DNA from: CAIWHR01 sp040006895 | Lineage (GTDB): Bacteria > Pseudomonadota > Gammaproteobacteria > Burkholderiales > Casimicrobiaceae | Assembly: GCA_040006895.1 (NCBI GenBank) | Contig: JBDTWB010000001.1 | Coordinates: 1 to 64,000, forward strand | Direction: 5' to 3' | DNA: 64,000 nt | Translations under genes and position numbers: made by a program | Notes under the pieces: model-generated | Told to the model about the DNA's origin: nothing | Database searches by the model: none | What the model saw: the letters and a program-made list of their open reading frames with translations, nothing else | Shown: one piece after another, positions 9,371 through 17,627 of the stretch | Layout: the number at the start of each line of letters is the position of its first letter | Position numbering within the stretch: position 1 is the first letter of the stretch

Positions 9371-9691
9371 ATGAGCGTTCAGGACACCATTCGGCAACAG
9401 GTCACGGGCGATCGCGTCGTCCTGTACATGAAGGGCACGCCGCAATTCCCGCAATGTGGTTTCTCCAGCGCGGCGGTGCAGATGCTGAAGTCGTGCGGCG
9501 TCGACGATTTCGCGACCGTCAACGTGCTCGCCAATGACGAGATCCGTCAGGGCATCAAGGCCTACGCCAACTGGCCGACCATTCCGCAGCTGTACGTGAA
9601 TGGCGAATTCGTCGGTGGCGCGGACATCATGCGGGAAATGTACGAGTCGGGTGAGTTGCAGACCGTCCTGAAGGGCGCGACGGCCGCCTGA
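9371..9691 (+). CDS. grxD: Monothiol glutaredoxin, Grx4/GrxD family
   Basis: 106-residue cytoplasmic monothiol glutaredoxin that binds and transfers [2Fe-2S] clusters with glutathione. It carries the diagnostic CGFS active site, the WPTIPQLYV cis-proline segment and the GGADI glutathione-binding turn. AGAGGAG precedes the ATG. The gene is flanked by a possible promoter and a clear terminator, so it is likely a single-gene transcript. Confidence 0.96.
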   Translation: MSVQDTIRQQVTGDRVVLYMKGTPQFPQCGFSSAAVQMLKSCGVDDFATVNVLANDEIRQGIKAYANWPTIPQLYVNGEFVGGADIMREMYESGELQTVLKGATAA

Positions 9692-9712
9692 CGCGCCTTC
9701 CTCCCCGACTCG

Positions 9713-9738
9713 AAGGCCGCGCCCGTGCGCGGCCTTTT
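9713..9738 (+). terminator. Rho-independent terminator after grxD
   Basis: A perfect 10-bp stem AAGGCCGCGC / GCGCGGCCTT around a CCGT tetraloop runs into TTTTGTTTG, 22 bp after the grxD stop codon. Confidence 0.88.
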
Positions 9739-9800
9739 GTTTGGGCGGGCTGCACGTCGCTTCGCAAGCGGCTGCGCCGACCCGGCGCGCCCAACGCTGA

Positions 9801-9840
9801 TTGCACCAAAATGGAATCGTGCCAGCACCACAAACGGGCA
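9801..9840 (+). promoter_or_regulatory. Candidate tandem NtrC-binding sites upstream of amtB
   Basis: TGCACCAAAATGG at 9802-9814 matches 13 consecutive bases of the enteric NtrC consensus TGCACCAAAATGGTGCA; the right end diverges. A second, weaker dyad (AGCACCA then CGGGCA) lies at 9824-9840. They are about 90-125 bp upstream of the predicted sigma-54 start, a normal distance for enhancer sites. The assignment rests on consensus matching and the fit with an ammonium transporter gene. Confidence 0.6.
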
Positions 9841-9901
9841 TTGCTGCGCGCGGCCTCGCCGTCTTAAGTCGTAAGGGTTTGATCCATAGGCCCGCGTCGG
9901 G

Positions 9902-9918
9902 CTGGCATGGGGCCTGCT
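9902..9918 (+). promoter_or_regulatory. Candidate sigma-54 promoter of amtB
   Basis: The site reads C-TGGCATG-GGGC-CTGCT, with correct GG-N10-GC spacing (GG 9904-9905, GC 9916-9917). It differs from consensus at one base of the -24 block and one of the -12 block. The predicted start near 9929 leaves a leader of about 70 nt. Together with the upstream NtrC-like sites this is the classical layout of a nitrogen-limitation promoter. Confidence 0.6.
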
Positions 9919-9997
9919 CCGGATTTGTGCAGGTCGCGGGAGCGCGGCCCAATTGCGAGCGTCGGGTCTGCCGCCGCCATACGCCACGAGGGGATCC

Positions 9998-11200
9998 ATG
10001 GATGGGCTGAAAACGGGCAGCGACACGCTGTTCCTGCTGCTGGGTGCTGTGATGGTATTGGCGATGCACGCTGGATTCGCGTTTCTCGAACTCGGCACCG
10101 TGCGCAAGAAGAACCAGGTCAATGCGCTGGTCAAGATCCTGGTCGACTTCAGCGTGTCGACGGTGGCCTACTTCTTCATCGGTTACGCGGTTGCCTACGG
10201 GACGACGTTTTTCAGCGGCGCGGAGGCGCTGGCCGCCAGGAACGGCTACGAGCTGGTCCGTTTCTTTTTCCTGCTGACGTTCGCCGCGGCCATACCGGCC
10301 ATCGTGTCGGGGGGCATTGCCGAGCGCGCCCGATTCAATCCGCAGCTCGCGGCGACGGTTGCCCTGGTGGGCCTCGTGTATCCGTTTTTCGAAGGCATCG
10401 CCTGGAACCAGCACTACGGTATCCAGGCCTGGATGAAGGCGATGTTCGGCGAGGAGTTCCACGATTTCGCCGGCAGCGTGGTCGTGCATGCCTTCGGCGG
10501 CTGGGTCGCGCTTGTCGCGGTGCTGCTCCTCGGCGCGCGCCGCGGCCGTTACTCCCGCGATGGCGGCATCGCGGCGCATCCACCCTCGTCGATTCCTTTC
10601 CTGGCACTCGGGGCATGGATCCTTTCCGTCGGCTGGTTCGGCTTCAACGTAATGTCGGCCCAGACGCTCGACAAGATCTCGGGACTCGTTGCCGTGAACT
10701 CCCTCATGGCCATGGCGGGAGGCACGATCGCTGCATTCGTCGCCGGTCGCAACGACCCGGGCTTCGTGCACAACGGACCGCTTGCCGGGCTGGTGGCGGT
10801 GTGCGCCGGCTCGGACGTGATGCATCCGATCGGTGCCCTCGTCACGGGCTCGGTCGCGGGTGGGCTGTTCGTCTATCTCTTCACCCAGACCCAGAACCGC
10901 CTGCGTGTCGACGACGTGCTCGGCGTATGGCCGCTGCACGGCGTGTGCGGAGCGTGGGGTGGCATCGCCGCCGGCGTGTTCGGCGCCAAGGCGTTGGGAG
11001 GACTCGGTGGCGTCGCGATGGGCTCGCAGGTGCTCGGCACGCTTCTCGGCATCACGGTCGCCGTGGCGGGCGCGCTCGCGATCTACGGCATCCTCAAGCT
11101 GTTGGTCGGCCTGCGGCTCGATCCCGAGGAAGAATTCAACGGCGCCGATCTCACCATCCACAAGATCACTGCAACGCCGGAGCGGGAGGCAAGCTGGTGA
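9998..11200 (+). CDS. amtB: Ammonium transporter, Amt/MEP/Rh family
   Basis: 400-residue inner-membrane ammonium channel, usually trimeric. The twin pore histidines are visible in VVHAFGGW and PLHGVCGAWG. About eleven hydrophobic segments are present, and the C-terminal tail (LRLDPEEEFNGADLTIH) resembles the P-II-interacting tail of AmtB. There is no cleavable signal. The ATG with GAGGGGAT upstream was preferred over an earlier in-frame start. No glnK gene is adjacent, unlike the common glnK-amtB pairing, so the P-II partner must be encoded elsewhere. The NtrC/sigma-54-like upstream region predicts induction under nitrogen limitation. Confidence 0.94.
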   Translation: MDGLKTGSDTLFLLLGAVMVLAMHAGFAFLELGTVRKKNQVNALVKILVDFSVSTVAYFFIGYAVAYGTTFFSGAEALAARNGYELVRFFFLLTFAAAIPAIVSGGIAERARFNPQLAATVALVGLVYPFFEGIAWNQHYGIQAWMKAMFGEEFHDFAGSVVVHAFGGWVALVAVLLLGARRGRYSRDGGIAAHPPSSIPFLALGAWILSVGWFGFNVMSAQTLDKISGLVAVNSLMAMAGGTIAAFVAGRNDPGFVHNGPLAGLVAVCAGSDVMHPIGALVTGSVAGGLFVYLFTQTQNRLRVDDVLGVWPLHGVCGAWGGIAAGVFGAKALGGLGGVAMGSQVLGTLLGITVAVAGALAIYGILKLLVGLRLDPEEEFNGADLTIHKITATPEREASW

Positions 11201-11310
11201 GCGAAGCCGACCCTGCCCGCGATGGAACCCCTCTCGAATCGCGGCGCGGCGGAGCCGCTGCCGGGCAACGACCGGCGCACGCGCACGGCGGCTCCCCGAG
11301 GGCTTGGCGC

Positions 11311-13452
11311 CTAGGTCCTGGCGCGATGCACCCGCCGTACGTCCTCGATGCGCTTCAGGCTGCGGATGACGCGGGCGAGGTGCTGGCGGTCGCGTACCTG
11401 GACGGAAAAGAACATCGCCAGCACGCCGCCGCCGTCCGGCCGTTCCATCGAAACGTTGTCGATGTTGGCCTGAGCATCGGCGATGGCGGTCGCCAGGTCG
11501 GCCAGGAGGCCGCGACGATCGTTCACCATCAGGCGCACGCCTGCGTCGAACACGCCCTCGACGCCCGGCGACCATTCGACGTCGATGAGCTGGTCGGCGT
11601 CGGCGCGCTGCTTCTTGAGCAGCGCACAATCGCGTTGATGGACCAGCAGGCCCTGGCCCTTTCGGAACTGGCCGACCACCTTGTCGCCCGGAATCGGTCG
11701 GCAGCACTTGCCGTACTGGATGGCGACGCCCTCGACCCCACGTAGCGTCAACGCGCCATCCTTGAGCGGGACGGGCAGCGGCGTGCCGGCGGCCGACGGG
11801 TCGTCCGCCGGCCCGGTGCGGGTGAGCGCCTGGGCAACCACGAACGACAACCGCTTGCCGAGGCCGATGTCCGCCAGGATCTCGAGATGGCTCTTGGCGC
11901 CGTACTCGCGCGCCAGCGCTTCCCACCCCTCCCAGGTGATCGCTTCGGGCGATACCTTGAGCGTGGCGAGCGCCTGGTTGAGCAGCCGCTCGCCGAGGGC
12001 CGCCGACTCCTTGAGCTGCAAGCCCTTCAGGAAGTGGCGAATGCGCGAGCGTGCCTTGCCGCTGGCAACGAACGATAGCCACGATGGATTGGGGCGCGCG
12101 GTCGGTGCGGTGATGATCTCCACCTGGTCGCCGTTCTTGAGCTCGGTGCGCAGGGGCATCTGCTCGTAGTTGATGCGCGCGGCGACGCAGTGGTGGCCGA
12201 TGTCGGTGTGCACGCCGTAGGCAAAGTCGACGGCGGTGGCGCCGCGCGGCAGCGCCATGATCTTGCCCTTGGGCGTGAACACGTAGATCTCGTCGGGGAA
12301 GAGATCGCCCTTGATGTGCTCCAGGAATTCCTTGGAGTCGCGCGACTCGGACTGGATCTCGAGCAGGCTTTGCAACCAGCGATGGGTCTCGCGTTGCGCC
12401 TCGGCGATGTCGAGCTCACCGCCGGACTTGTACAGCCAATGCGCGGCCACGCCAGCCTCGGCGATGTGATGCATGTCGTGGGTACGGATCTGGGCCTCGA
12501 GCGGCGTTCCGTAGGGACCGAACAACGTCGTGTGCAGCGACTGGTAGCCGTTCGCCTTGGGTATGGCGATGTAGTCTTTGAACTTGCCGGGGATCGGCTT
12601 GTAGAGCGCATGCAGCACGCCGAGGGCGGCATAGCAGTCGTGGGCGTTCTGGACCAGCACCCGCACGCCATAGATGTCGAACACCTGCGCGAAGGTGTAG
12701 CGCTTCTCGCGCATCTTCTTGTAGACGGAGTAGACGGTCTTCTCGCGACCCGATACCGTCGCGACGACCTCGGCTCGCTGCAGGCCGTCGCGCATCACGT
12801 CGAGCAGCCGGTTCATCACCTCGCGCCGGTTGCCTCGCGCAGCCTTGATCGCGCTCGCAAGGATCCGGTAGCGCAGGGGATAGAGATGCTTGAACGCGAG
12901 GTCCTGCAGCTCGAGATAGAGCGCGTTCAAGCCAAGGCGATTCGCGATCGGGCCGTAGATGTCGACCGTTTCCTTGGCGATGCGCTTGCGGTGCGCCGGC
13001 GCCATGGCGTCGAGGGTGCGCATGTTGTGCAACCGGTCGGCGAGCTTGATGAGGATGACGCGTACGTCCTGCGCCATCGCCAGCAGCATTTTGCGGAAGT
13101 TCTCCGCCTGGGCTTCCTCGCGCGACGTGAACTCGATCTGGTCGAGCTTGGAAAGGCCGTCGACCATGTCGGCGACCGGCTTGCCGAACGAGCGCTCGAT
13201 CTCGGTCTTCGAAACCTTGGTGTCCTCCATCACGTCGTGGAGGAGGGCGGCGGCGAGCCCCTGCGCATCCAGGCGCCATTGCGACAGGATGCTCGCGACT
13301 GCGAGGGGGTGGGTGATGTAGGGCTCGCCCGACTTGCGGAACTGGCCGCGGTGCGCCGATTCGGAGAACTCGAAGGCGCGTTCCACGAGGGCGACGTCGG
13401 GCGCCGCCAGGTAATGGCCGAGATGCCGGGTGAACTCCGCGATTTCAGCCAT
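11311..13452 (-). CDS. spoT: Bifunctional (p)ppGpp synthetase/hydrolase
   Basis: 713-residue RelA/SpoT homologue that makes and degrades the alarmone (p)ppGpp. The N-terminal HD hydrolase is intact (H48, H72-D73 and the HDVMEDT motif, KLADRLHNMRT). It is followed by the synthetase (GREKTVYSVYKKM, then KDYIAIPKANGYQSLHTT), a TGS domain (DEIYVFTPKGKIMALPRGATAVDFAY), a conserved-cysteine region (GKCCRPIPGD) and a C-terminal ACT domain. Intact HD and synthetase motifs indicate a bifunctional enzyme. It follows rpoZ, as in many proteobacteria. A 9-bp-stem hairpin lies in the 58-bp gap between them. Confidence 0.96.
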   Translation of the reverse strand: MAEIAEFTRHLGHYLAAPDVALVERAFEFSESAHRGQFRKSGEPYITHPLAVASILSQWRLDAQGLAAALLHDVMEDTKVSKTEIERSFGKPVADMVDGLSKLDQIEFTSREEAQAENFRKMLLAMAQDVRVILIKLADRLHNMRTLDAMAPAHRKRIAKETVDIYGPIANRLGLNALYLELQDLAFKHLYPLRYRILASAIKAARGNRREVMNRLLDVMRDGLQRAEVVATVSGREKTVYSVYKKMREKRYTFAQVFDIYGVRVLVQNAHDCYAALGVLHALYKPIPGKFKDYIAIPKANGYQSLHTTLFGPYGTPLEAQIRTHDMHHIAEAGVAAHWLYKSGGELDIAEAQRETHRWLQSLLEIQSESRDSKEFLEHIKGDLFPDEIYVFTPKGKIMALPRGATAVDFAYGVHTDIGHHCVAARINYEQMPLRTELKNGDQVEIITAPTARPNPSWLSFVASGKARSRIRHFLKGLQLKESAALGERLLNQALATLKVSPEAITWEGWEALAREYGAKSHLEILADIGLGKRLSFVVAQALTRTGPADDPSAAGTPLPVPLKDGALTLRGVEGVAIQYGKCCRPIPGDKVVGQFRKGQGLLVHQRDCALLKKQRADADQLIDVEWSPGVEGVFDAGVRLMVNDRRGLLADLATAIADAQANIDNVSMERPDGGGVLAMFFSVQVRDRQHLARVIRSLKRIEDVRRVHRART

Positions 13453-13473
13453 TCAGCGTGCTTACTCGAGAAC

Positions 13474-13505
13474 GTCTGAACAAGTCGCGCTGCGGCTGTT
13501 CAGAC
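13474..13505 (-). repeat. Perfect 9-bp inverted repeat between rpoZ and spoT
   Basis: Arms GTCTGAACA and TGTTCAGAC enclose 14 nt. No U-tract follows on the minus strand, so it is unlikely to be a full terminator. It occupies nearly the whole rpoZ-spoT gap and could be an RNA processing or partial termination element that sets spoT level relative to rpoZ, or an operator. Confidence 0.6.
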
Positions 13506-13510
13506 TTGCG

Positions 13511-13717
13511 TCAACTTTGTCCTTTGAGCAACAACTCGATCCCGACTTTGCCGGAGGCGATCTCGCGCAGTGCAATCACCGTGGGCTTGTCGCGTTCGGT
13601 ATCGACAAGCGGGGTCGAGCCGGCGGAGATCTGTCGCGCGCGGTTGGTCGCGGCGAGGGTCAGTTCGAAGCGGTTGGGGATTCTTTCCAGGCAGTCGTCG
13701 ATGGTGATGCGAGCCAT
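13511..13717 (-). CDS. rpoZ: RNA polymerase omega subunit
   Basis: 68-residue omega subunit that helps assemble RNA polymerase and forms part of a ppGpp-binding site. The conserved N-terminus MARITIDDCLERIPNRFEL and the segment RARQIS are typical. The start is fixed by homology and by GAGGTC upstream; the frame continues 52 codons further, but that part is not conserved. It lies between gmk and spoT in the widespread gmk-rpoZ-spoT order, 19 bp after gmk. Confidence 0.95.
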   Translation of the reverse strand: MARITIDDCLERIPNRFELTLAATNRARQISAGSTPLVDTERDKPTVIALREIASGKVGIELLLKGQS

Positions 13718-13736
13718 ATGGGTGACCTCGGTCGGT

Positions 13737-14348
13737 TTAGGGGGTGAGCAGCGACTGCAGGAGCGCGTCGTGGCGCCGGCGCTGCTGCGGGGTCCGCAAT
13801 CGGCTTGCGCGCACGACTGCGGCAAGATCGTCGACGGCCTCAGCAAAGTCCTGATTAATAATAACATAGTCAAAGTTTCCGCAGTGCCGCATTTCTTCCC
13901 GGGCCGATTCGAGGCGACGGGCGATCACCTCGGGCGCGTCCTGGCCGCGCTTTTCCAGGCGCTCGCGCAGCAGCGAAAGAGACGGCGGCAGGATGAAGAT
14001 GTGCACGGCGCCCGGGATGATCCGCCGCACCTGGGCCGCGCCCTGCCAGTCGATCTCGAGCAGCACGTCGTGGCCGGCGTCGACCTGCGCCTTGAGCCAG
14101 GTGGCCGACGTCGCGTACCAGTTGCCATGGACCCGCGCATGCTCGAGGAACTCGCCTGCCGCGCGCAGCGCTTCGAAGCGGGGCTCGTCGACGAAGTGAT
14201 AATGCACGCCATCGATCTCGCCGACGCGGGGCCGCCGCGTCGTGTACGACACCGACAGCCGGATCGTCGCTTCGCGTGCGAGCAGGGCGTTCACGAGCGA
14301 GGTCTTGCCGCCACCGGACGGCGCCGCGATGACGAAGAGGTTACCCAT
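13737..14348 (-). CDS. gmk: Guanylate kinase
   Basis: 203-residue enzyme that phosphorylates GMP to GDP with ATP. It has the P-loop APSGGGKTS near the N-terminus, the GMP-binding SYTTRRPRVGEIDGVHYHF and the lid region LRERLEKRGQD. The ATG giving MGNLFVIAAPS matches the usual family start. A TTG at 14411 would add 21 Pro/Asp-rich residues and overlap yicC by 8 bp; it has AGGTG upstream, so it cannot be excluded. It belongs to the yicC-gmk-rpoZ-spoT block. Confidence 0.94.
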   Translation of the reverse strand: MGNLFVIAAPSGGGKTSLVNALLAREATIRLSVSYTTRRPRVGEIDGVHYHFVDEPRFEALRAAGEFLEHARVHGNWYATSATWLKAQVDAGHDVLLEIDWQGAAQVRRIIPGAVHIFILPPSLSLLRERLEKRGQDAPEVIARRLESAREEMRHCGNFDYVIINQDFAEAVDDLAAVVRASRLRTPQQRRRHDALLQSLLTP

Positions 14349-14403
14349 GGGCACGTCGAGATCGGCGGCAGGATCGTGAGGATCCGCCGGCGCGGCGAGC
14401 CTG

Positions 14404-15270
14404 TCACTCAAGGTTCTGCACCTGCTCGCGCATCTGCTCGATCAGCACCTTGAGCTCGAGCGAGGCCTGCGACAACTCGGCGTCGACCGATTTCGAGCCG
14501 AGTGTATTGGCTTCGCGGTGCAACTCCTGCATCAGGAAATCGAGTCGCTTGCCGACCGCACCGCCGGCGACGAGCACGCGGCGCACCTCGAATACGTGGG
14601 TGGCGAGCCGGGCGAGCTCCTCGGCCACGTCGACCTTGGTCGCGAACACCGCGAGTTCCTGCTTGAGGCGATCGTCGTCCGGGTCCAGACCAGCCTCGCG
14701 CAGGCGCGCACCGAGCTTGTCGATGAACACGGCATGCACCGCCGGGATACGCGGGGCGACGCGAGCCACCTGCACCTCGATGGCGGCGCAGCGCTCGTCG
14801 AGCGTGGCGGCGAGCTTGGCGCCTTCGCGCGCCCTCGAAGCCTGCAGGTCGGCGAGCGCGCGGGCGACCAAGTCACGCACTTCGGCATTGAGCGCCTCCG
14901 GAGGGACGCTCGGCTCGGCGAGCACGCCGGGCCAGCGCAGGATCTCGGCAACGGACAGGGGTGCTGCGCCGGGCGCATGCCGACGTACGTCCTCGGCCGC
15001 CCGGGCGAGCTGGCCGACCCGCGCCCCGTCGATTGCGAGTTCGGCCGCGCCCGGGGCCGTGCGCACCAGTGCAATTCGGCATTCCACCTTGCCGCGCTTC
15101 AATTCGGCACCCAGGCGTTCGCGCAGGGCAGGTTCGAGCGCGCGCAACTCGTCCGGCACGCGGATCGACAGGTCGAGGTACCGGTGATTTACCGATCGCA
15201 CCTCGACGGCGATGGTCACTCCTGGCAAATCCGCGGCAACGGCCGCAAAGCCGGTCATGCTGAGGATCAT
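14404..15270 (-). CDS. yicC: YicC family endoribonuclease-like protein
   Basis: 288 residues with the canonical start MILSMTGFA, a conserved N-terminal domain (VEVRSVNHRYLD) and the C-terminal DUF1732 signature (ELHREANTLGSKS). YicC proteins are reported to act on RNA, promoting turnover of small RNAs, possibly with PNPase. The gene is first in the block leading to gmk, rpoZ and spoT. It is divergent from the kinase gene, with a 169-bp shared upstream region that holds the kinase sigma-54 site. Confidence 0.92.
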   Translation of the reverse strand: MILSMTGFAAVAADLPGVTIAVEVRSVNHRYLDLSIRVPDELRALEPALRERLGAELKRGKVECRIALVRTAPGAAELAIDGARVGQLARAAEDVRRHAPGAAPLSVAEILRWPGVLAEPSVPPEALNAEVRDLVARALADLQASRAREGAKLAATLDERCAAIEVQVARVAPRIPAVHAVFIDKLGARLREAGLDPDDDRLKQELAVFATKVDVAEELARLATHVFEVRRVLVAGGAVGKRLDFLMQELHREANTLGSKSVDAELSQASLELKVLIEQMREQVQNLE

Positions 15271-15376
15271 CGGGTCTTTGACACAGGTTTATGCATGAGA
15301 TCCGGCTTTACTTTGCCCGGTTCGTTGCCGAGAATGTATGCGGTATCCTTTCCCGGCGCAAGCCGCTTGCGAGGCG

Positions 15377-15393
15377 CTGGCACGCGAATTGCG
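15377..15393 (+). promoter_or_regulatory. Near-consensus sigma-54 promoter of the kinase/phosphatase pair
   Basis: C-TGGCACG-CGAA-TTGC-G contains the complete -24 block TGGCACG and the complete -12 block TTGC with exact GG-N10-GC spacing. It is the best RpoN match in the window. The predicted start near 15404 gives a 36-nt leader to the kinase ATG. Enhancer sites could lie within the divergent yicC gene or in the 100 bp upstream; none was identified. Confidence 0.72.
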
Positions 15394-15439
15394 GGCCGGA
15401 CTCAGGTTCATTGCTCGCCCGCCAACATAACAACGCCGC

Positions 15440-16378
15440 ATGGCCGCCTCCAACCAGGCCCTCGCTCCCGCGTACCAGCTGCTCAACTATCGGATCGATC
15501 GACAGATCAGCCGGGGCGGCTTTTCGATCGTCTACCGGGCGTTCGACGAGACCGGCGCACCCGTCGCTATCAAGGAATATCTGCCTGCCTCACTGGTGCT
15601 TCGCACCGAAGGCGACATCGTGCGGGCGAGTTCGGTGGAGAACCTCACGTCGTTCCGGTACGGCATGAAATGCTTTTTCGAGGAAGGGCGGGCCCTCGCC
15701 AAGATCAACCACCCGAACGTCGTGCGCGTGCTCAACTTCTTCCGGGCCAACGAGACGGTTTACATGGTGATGCGCTACGAGCGCGGGCGCACCCTGCAGC
15801 AGCAGATCCAGATGCGCCAGGACCAGATGTCCGAGCGGCTGGTCCGGCACGTGTTCATGCATCTGATGAACGGCCTGCGCGAGGTGCATACCCACAAGCT
15901 GCTGCACCTCGACATCAAGCCCGCCAACATCTACCTGCGCACCGACGGATCGCCGGTGTTGCTCGACTTCGGCGCCGCGCGCCAGACCCTCACGACCAAT
16001 CGTCCCAAGCTCGCGCCGATGTACACCCCTGGCTTCGCGGCTCCGGAGCAGTATCGCGAGCCCGATCGCCTCGGACCGTGGACCGACGTCTACGGGGTGG
16101 GGGCGTCGATGTTCGCGTGCCTCGCCGCGTTCGCACCGCAAGCCGCCGATGCCCGGCTGCAGGAAGACCACCTGGTGCCGGCGAAGAAGATCTGGTCGGG
16201 GCAGTACAGCGACAACGTGCTCGAGGTGATCGACTGGTGCCTCCGGCTCGACCCGCTGGAGCGTCCGCAGAGCATCTTCGCTTTGCAGAAGGCGATACGC
16301 GACATACCGCCGCGCAAGCGCAAGCTCACCTTCCTCGGCGCGCTGAAGCGCCGGCTCTTTTCCGAGATCGGGGCCTGA
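15440..16378 (+). CDS. Soluble Hanks-type Ser/Thr protein kinase
   Basis: 312-residue eukaryotic-like protein kinase. The glycine loop (SRGGFSIVY) is at residues 24-32, and the ATP-binding lysine is K45 in VAIKEYLP. The catalytic loop is HLDIKPANI with D158, K160 and N163, DFG is at D176, and an APE-type motif is AAPEQY. There is no membrane segment and no PASTA, FHA or other sensory domain; the last 30 residues are basic. The PP2C phosphatase gene follows by 36 bp, a classical opposing pair. A near-consensus sigma-54 promoter lies upstream. Substrates are unknown and no type VI secretion gene is nearby. Confidence 0.93.
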   Translation: MAASNQALAPAYQLLNYRIDRQISRGGFSIVYRAFDETGAPVAIKEYLPASLVLRTEGDIVRASSVENLTSFRYGMKCFFEEGRALAKINHPNVVRVLNFFRANETVYMVMRYERGRTLQQQIQMRQDQMSERLVRHVFMHLMNGLREVHTHKLLHLDIKPANIYLRTDGSPVLLDFGAARQTLTTNRPKLAPMYTPGFAAPEQYREPDRLGPWTDVYGVGASMFACLAAFAPQAADARLQEDHLVPAKKIWSGQYSDNVLEVIDWCLRLDPLERPQSIFALQKAIRDIPPRKRKLTFLGALKRRLFSEIGA

Positions 16379-16414
16379 GGTCGCGCGCAGCGGATTGCGC
16401 GGCGACGGATCAGC

Positions 16415-17332
16415 ATGCGATTCACCATTTTCCAGGACAGCCGCAAGGGCTCGCGTCGGATCAACCAGGACCGCATCGCCTACACGTTCAGCCGTGACAC
16501 GCTCCTGCTGGTGGTGGCCGACGGGATGGGCGGCCACGCGGGAGGGGAGATCGCGGCGCAGATCTGCACCCGGCTGTACGTCGAGCGCTTCCAGCAGGAG
16601 GCCAAGCCCGTCCTCAAGAACCCGTTCAAGTTCCTGCGGGACACCATGCTGCGGGCACACGAGGCACTGGGTTCGTACGCCAACCAGTTTTCGCTGCTCG
16701 AGACGCCACGCACCACTTGCGTGGCCTGCATCGTCCAGGCCAACAACGCCTATTGGGCGCACGCGGGCGATTCGCGGCTCTACCTCTACCGCCAGGGCGC
16801 GCTCCTGGCGCAGACCAAGGATCACTCCAAGGTGCAGTATCTGGTCGACCAGGGGATCATCGCCGCCGAAGAAGCGATCGTCCATCCCGATCGCAACAAG
16901 GTGTTCAGCTGCCTGGGCGGCATGGCCGAGCCGGTGATCGACCTCTCCAAGCGCACGCCTCTGCGCAACGGTGACGTGCTGGTGCTGTGCACCGACGGGG
17001 TCTGGAGCGTCCTGGGCAAGGATGACCTGGCCGGCGCGTTCACCTCGACCCCCATCCTGCAGAGCGGGCCGCAGCTCATGCGCGACGCGGAGCAACGCGG
17101 CGGCCCCGACGGCGACAATCTTTCCTCCATCGTCGTGCGTTGGGGGCCCGAAACCGGCGCCGACGGGCCTTCGACGGTCACCGAAGCCATGGCGCTGGGC
17201 GAGTTCCAGACCCAGCTCGATCGCACCCTGACCCTCGGTGACCGAAAGGGCGTGGAGCGCGATCTTTCGGACGACGAGATCGAGCGAGCGATCGAGGAGA
17301 TCCAGTCCACGATCCAGCGCTATCGCAAGTAG
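16415..17332 (+). CDS. PP2C-family Ser/Thr protein phosphatase
   Basis: 305-residue metal-dependent phosphatase. The PP2C metal and phosphate motifs are RRINQDR (residues 14-20), VADGMGGHAGGE (34-45), WAHAGDSRLY, LCTDGVW and DGDNLSSIVV. It is cytosolic, with no membrane segment. The last 70 residues form a charged helical extension beyond the catalytic core. It is presumably co-transcribed with the kinase gene and reverses its phosphorylation; that pairing is inferred from adjacency. Confidence 0.93.
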   Translation: MRFTIFQDSRKGSRRINQDRIAYTFSRDTLLLVVADGMGGHAGGEIAAQICTRLYVERFQQEAKPVLKNPFKFLRDTMLRAHEALGSYANQFSLLETPRTTCVACIVQANNAYWAHAGDSRLYLYRQGALLAQTKDHSKVQYLVDQGIIAAEEAIVHPDRNKVFSCLGGMAEPVIDLSKRTPLRNGDVLVLCTDGVWSVLGKDDLAGAFTSTPILQSGPQLMRDAEQRGGPDGDNLSSIVVRWGPETGADGPSTVTEAMALGEFQTQLDRTLTLGDRKGVERDLSDDEIERAIEEIQSTIQRYRK

Positions 17333-17453
17333 CGCCGTGATGGCCTCGGCGACGAGGTCGCTGACGGGGACCAGCGGCCCCGCGCACCGGCGATGACCGT
17401 TGCCCTTCACCCGACCACACGTACGCAGCGGTGCGCATTGTGCGGGTGCGATG

Positions 17454-17482
17454 GTGCACATCCCTGTGGACAGGGTGTGCAC
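17454..17482. repeat. Long near-perfect dyad upstream of dnaQ
   Basis: GTGCACA (17454-17460), one unpaired T, then CCCTGT-GG-ACAGGG, then TGTGCAC (17476-17482): 13 base pairs of dyad symmetry with a 2-bp centre. A 2-nt loop is too tight for a simple RNA hairpin, so a dimeric DNA-binding protein site is more likely. It lies between the phosphatase stop and the dnaQ start, about 145 bp before dnaQ. No U-tract follows. Confidence 0.6.
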
Positions 17483-17627
17483 GGCCATGTATGGCGTGTG
17501 AGTGTCTCCAGGACGCGGGCATGAACGCCACAGCACCGCGACTCGCGCCCATCGCTGGCGCCGGATGCTTCCATTGCCGGCGTGCGCGCGCGTAGAATCG
17601 AGCCACGTCCCGCAGAAGCGACCGCAC

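Noticed and set aside
9341..12082. Open frame of about 910 codons on the minus strand across grxD, amtB and spoT
   Set aside because: It is antisense to grxD and amtB, and out of frame on the same strand with spoT. Its composition is that of a shadow and no motif is present.
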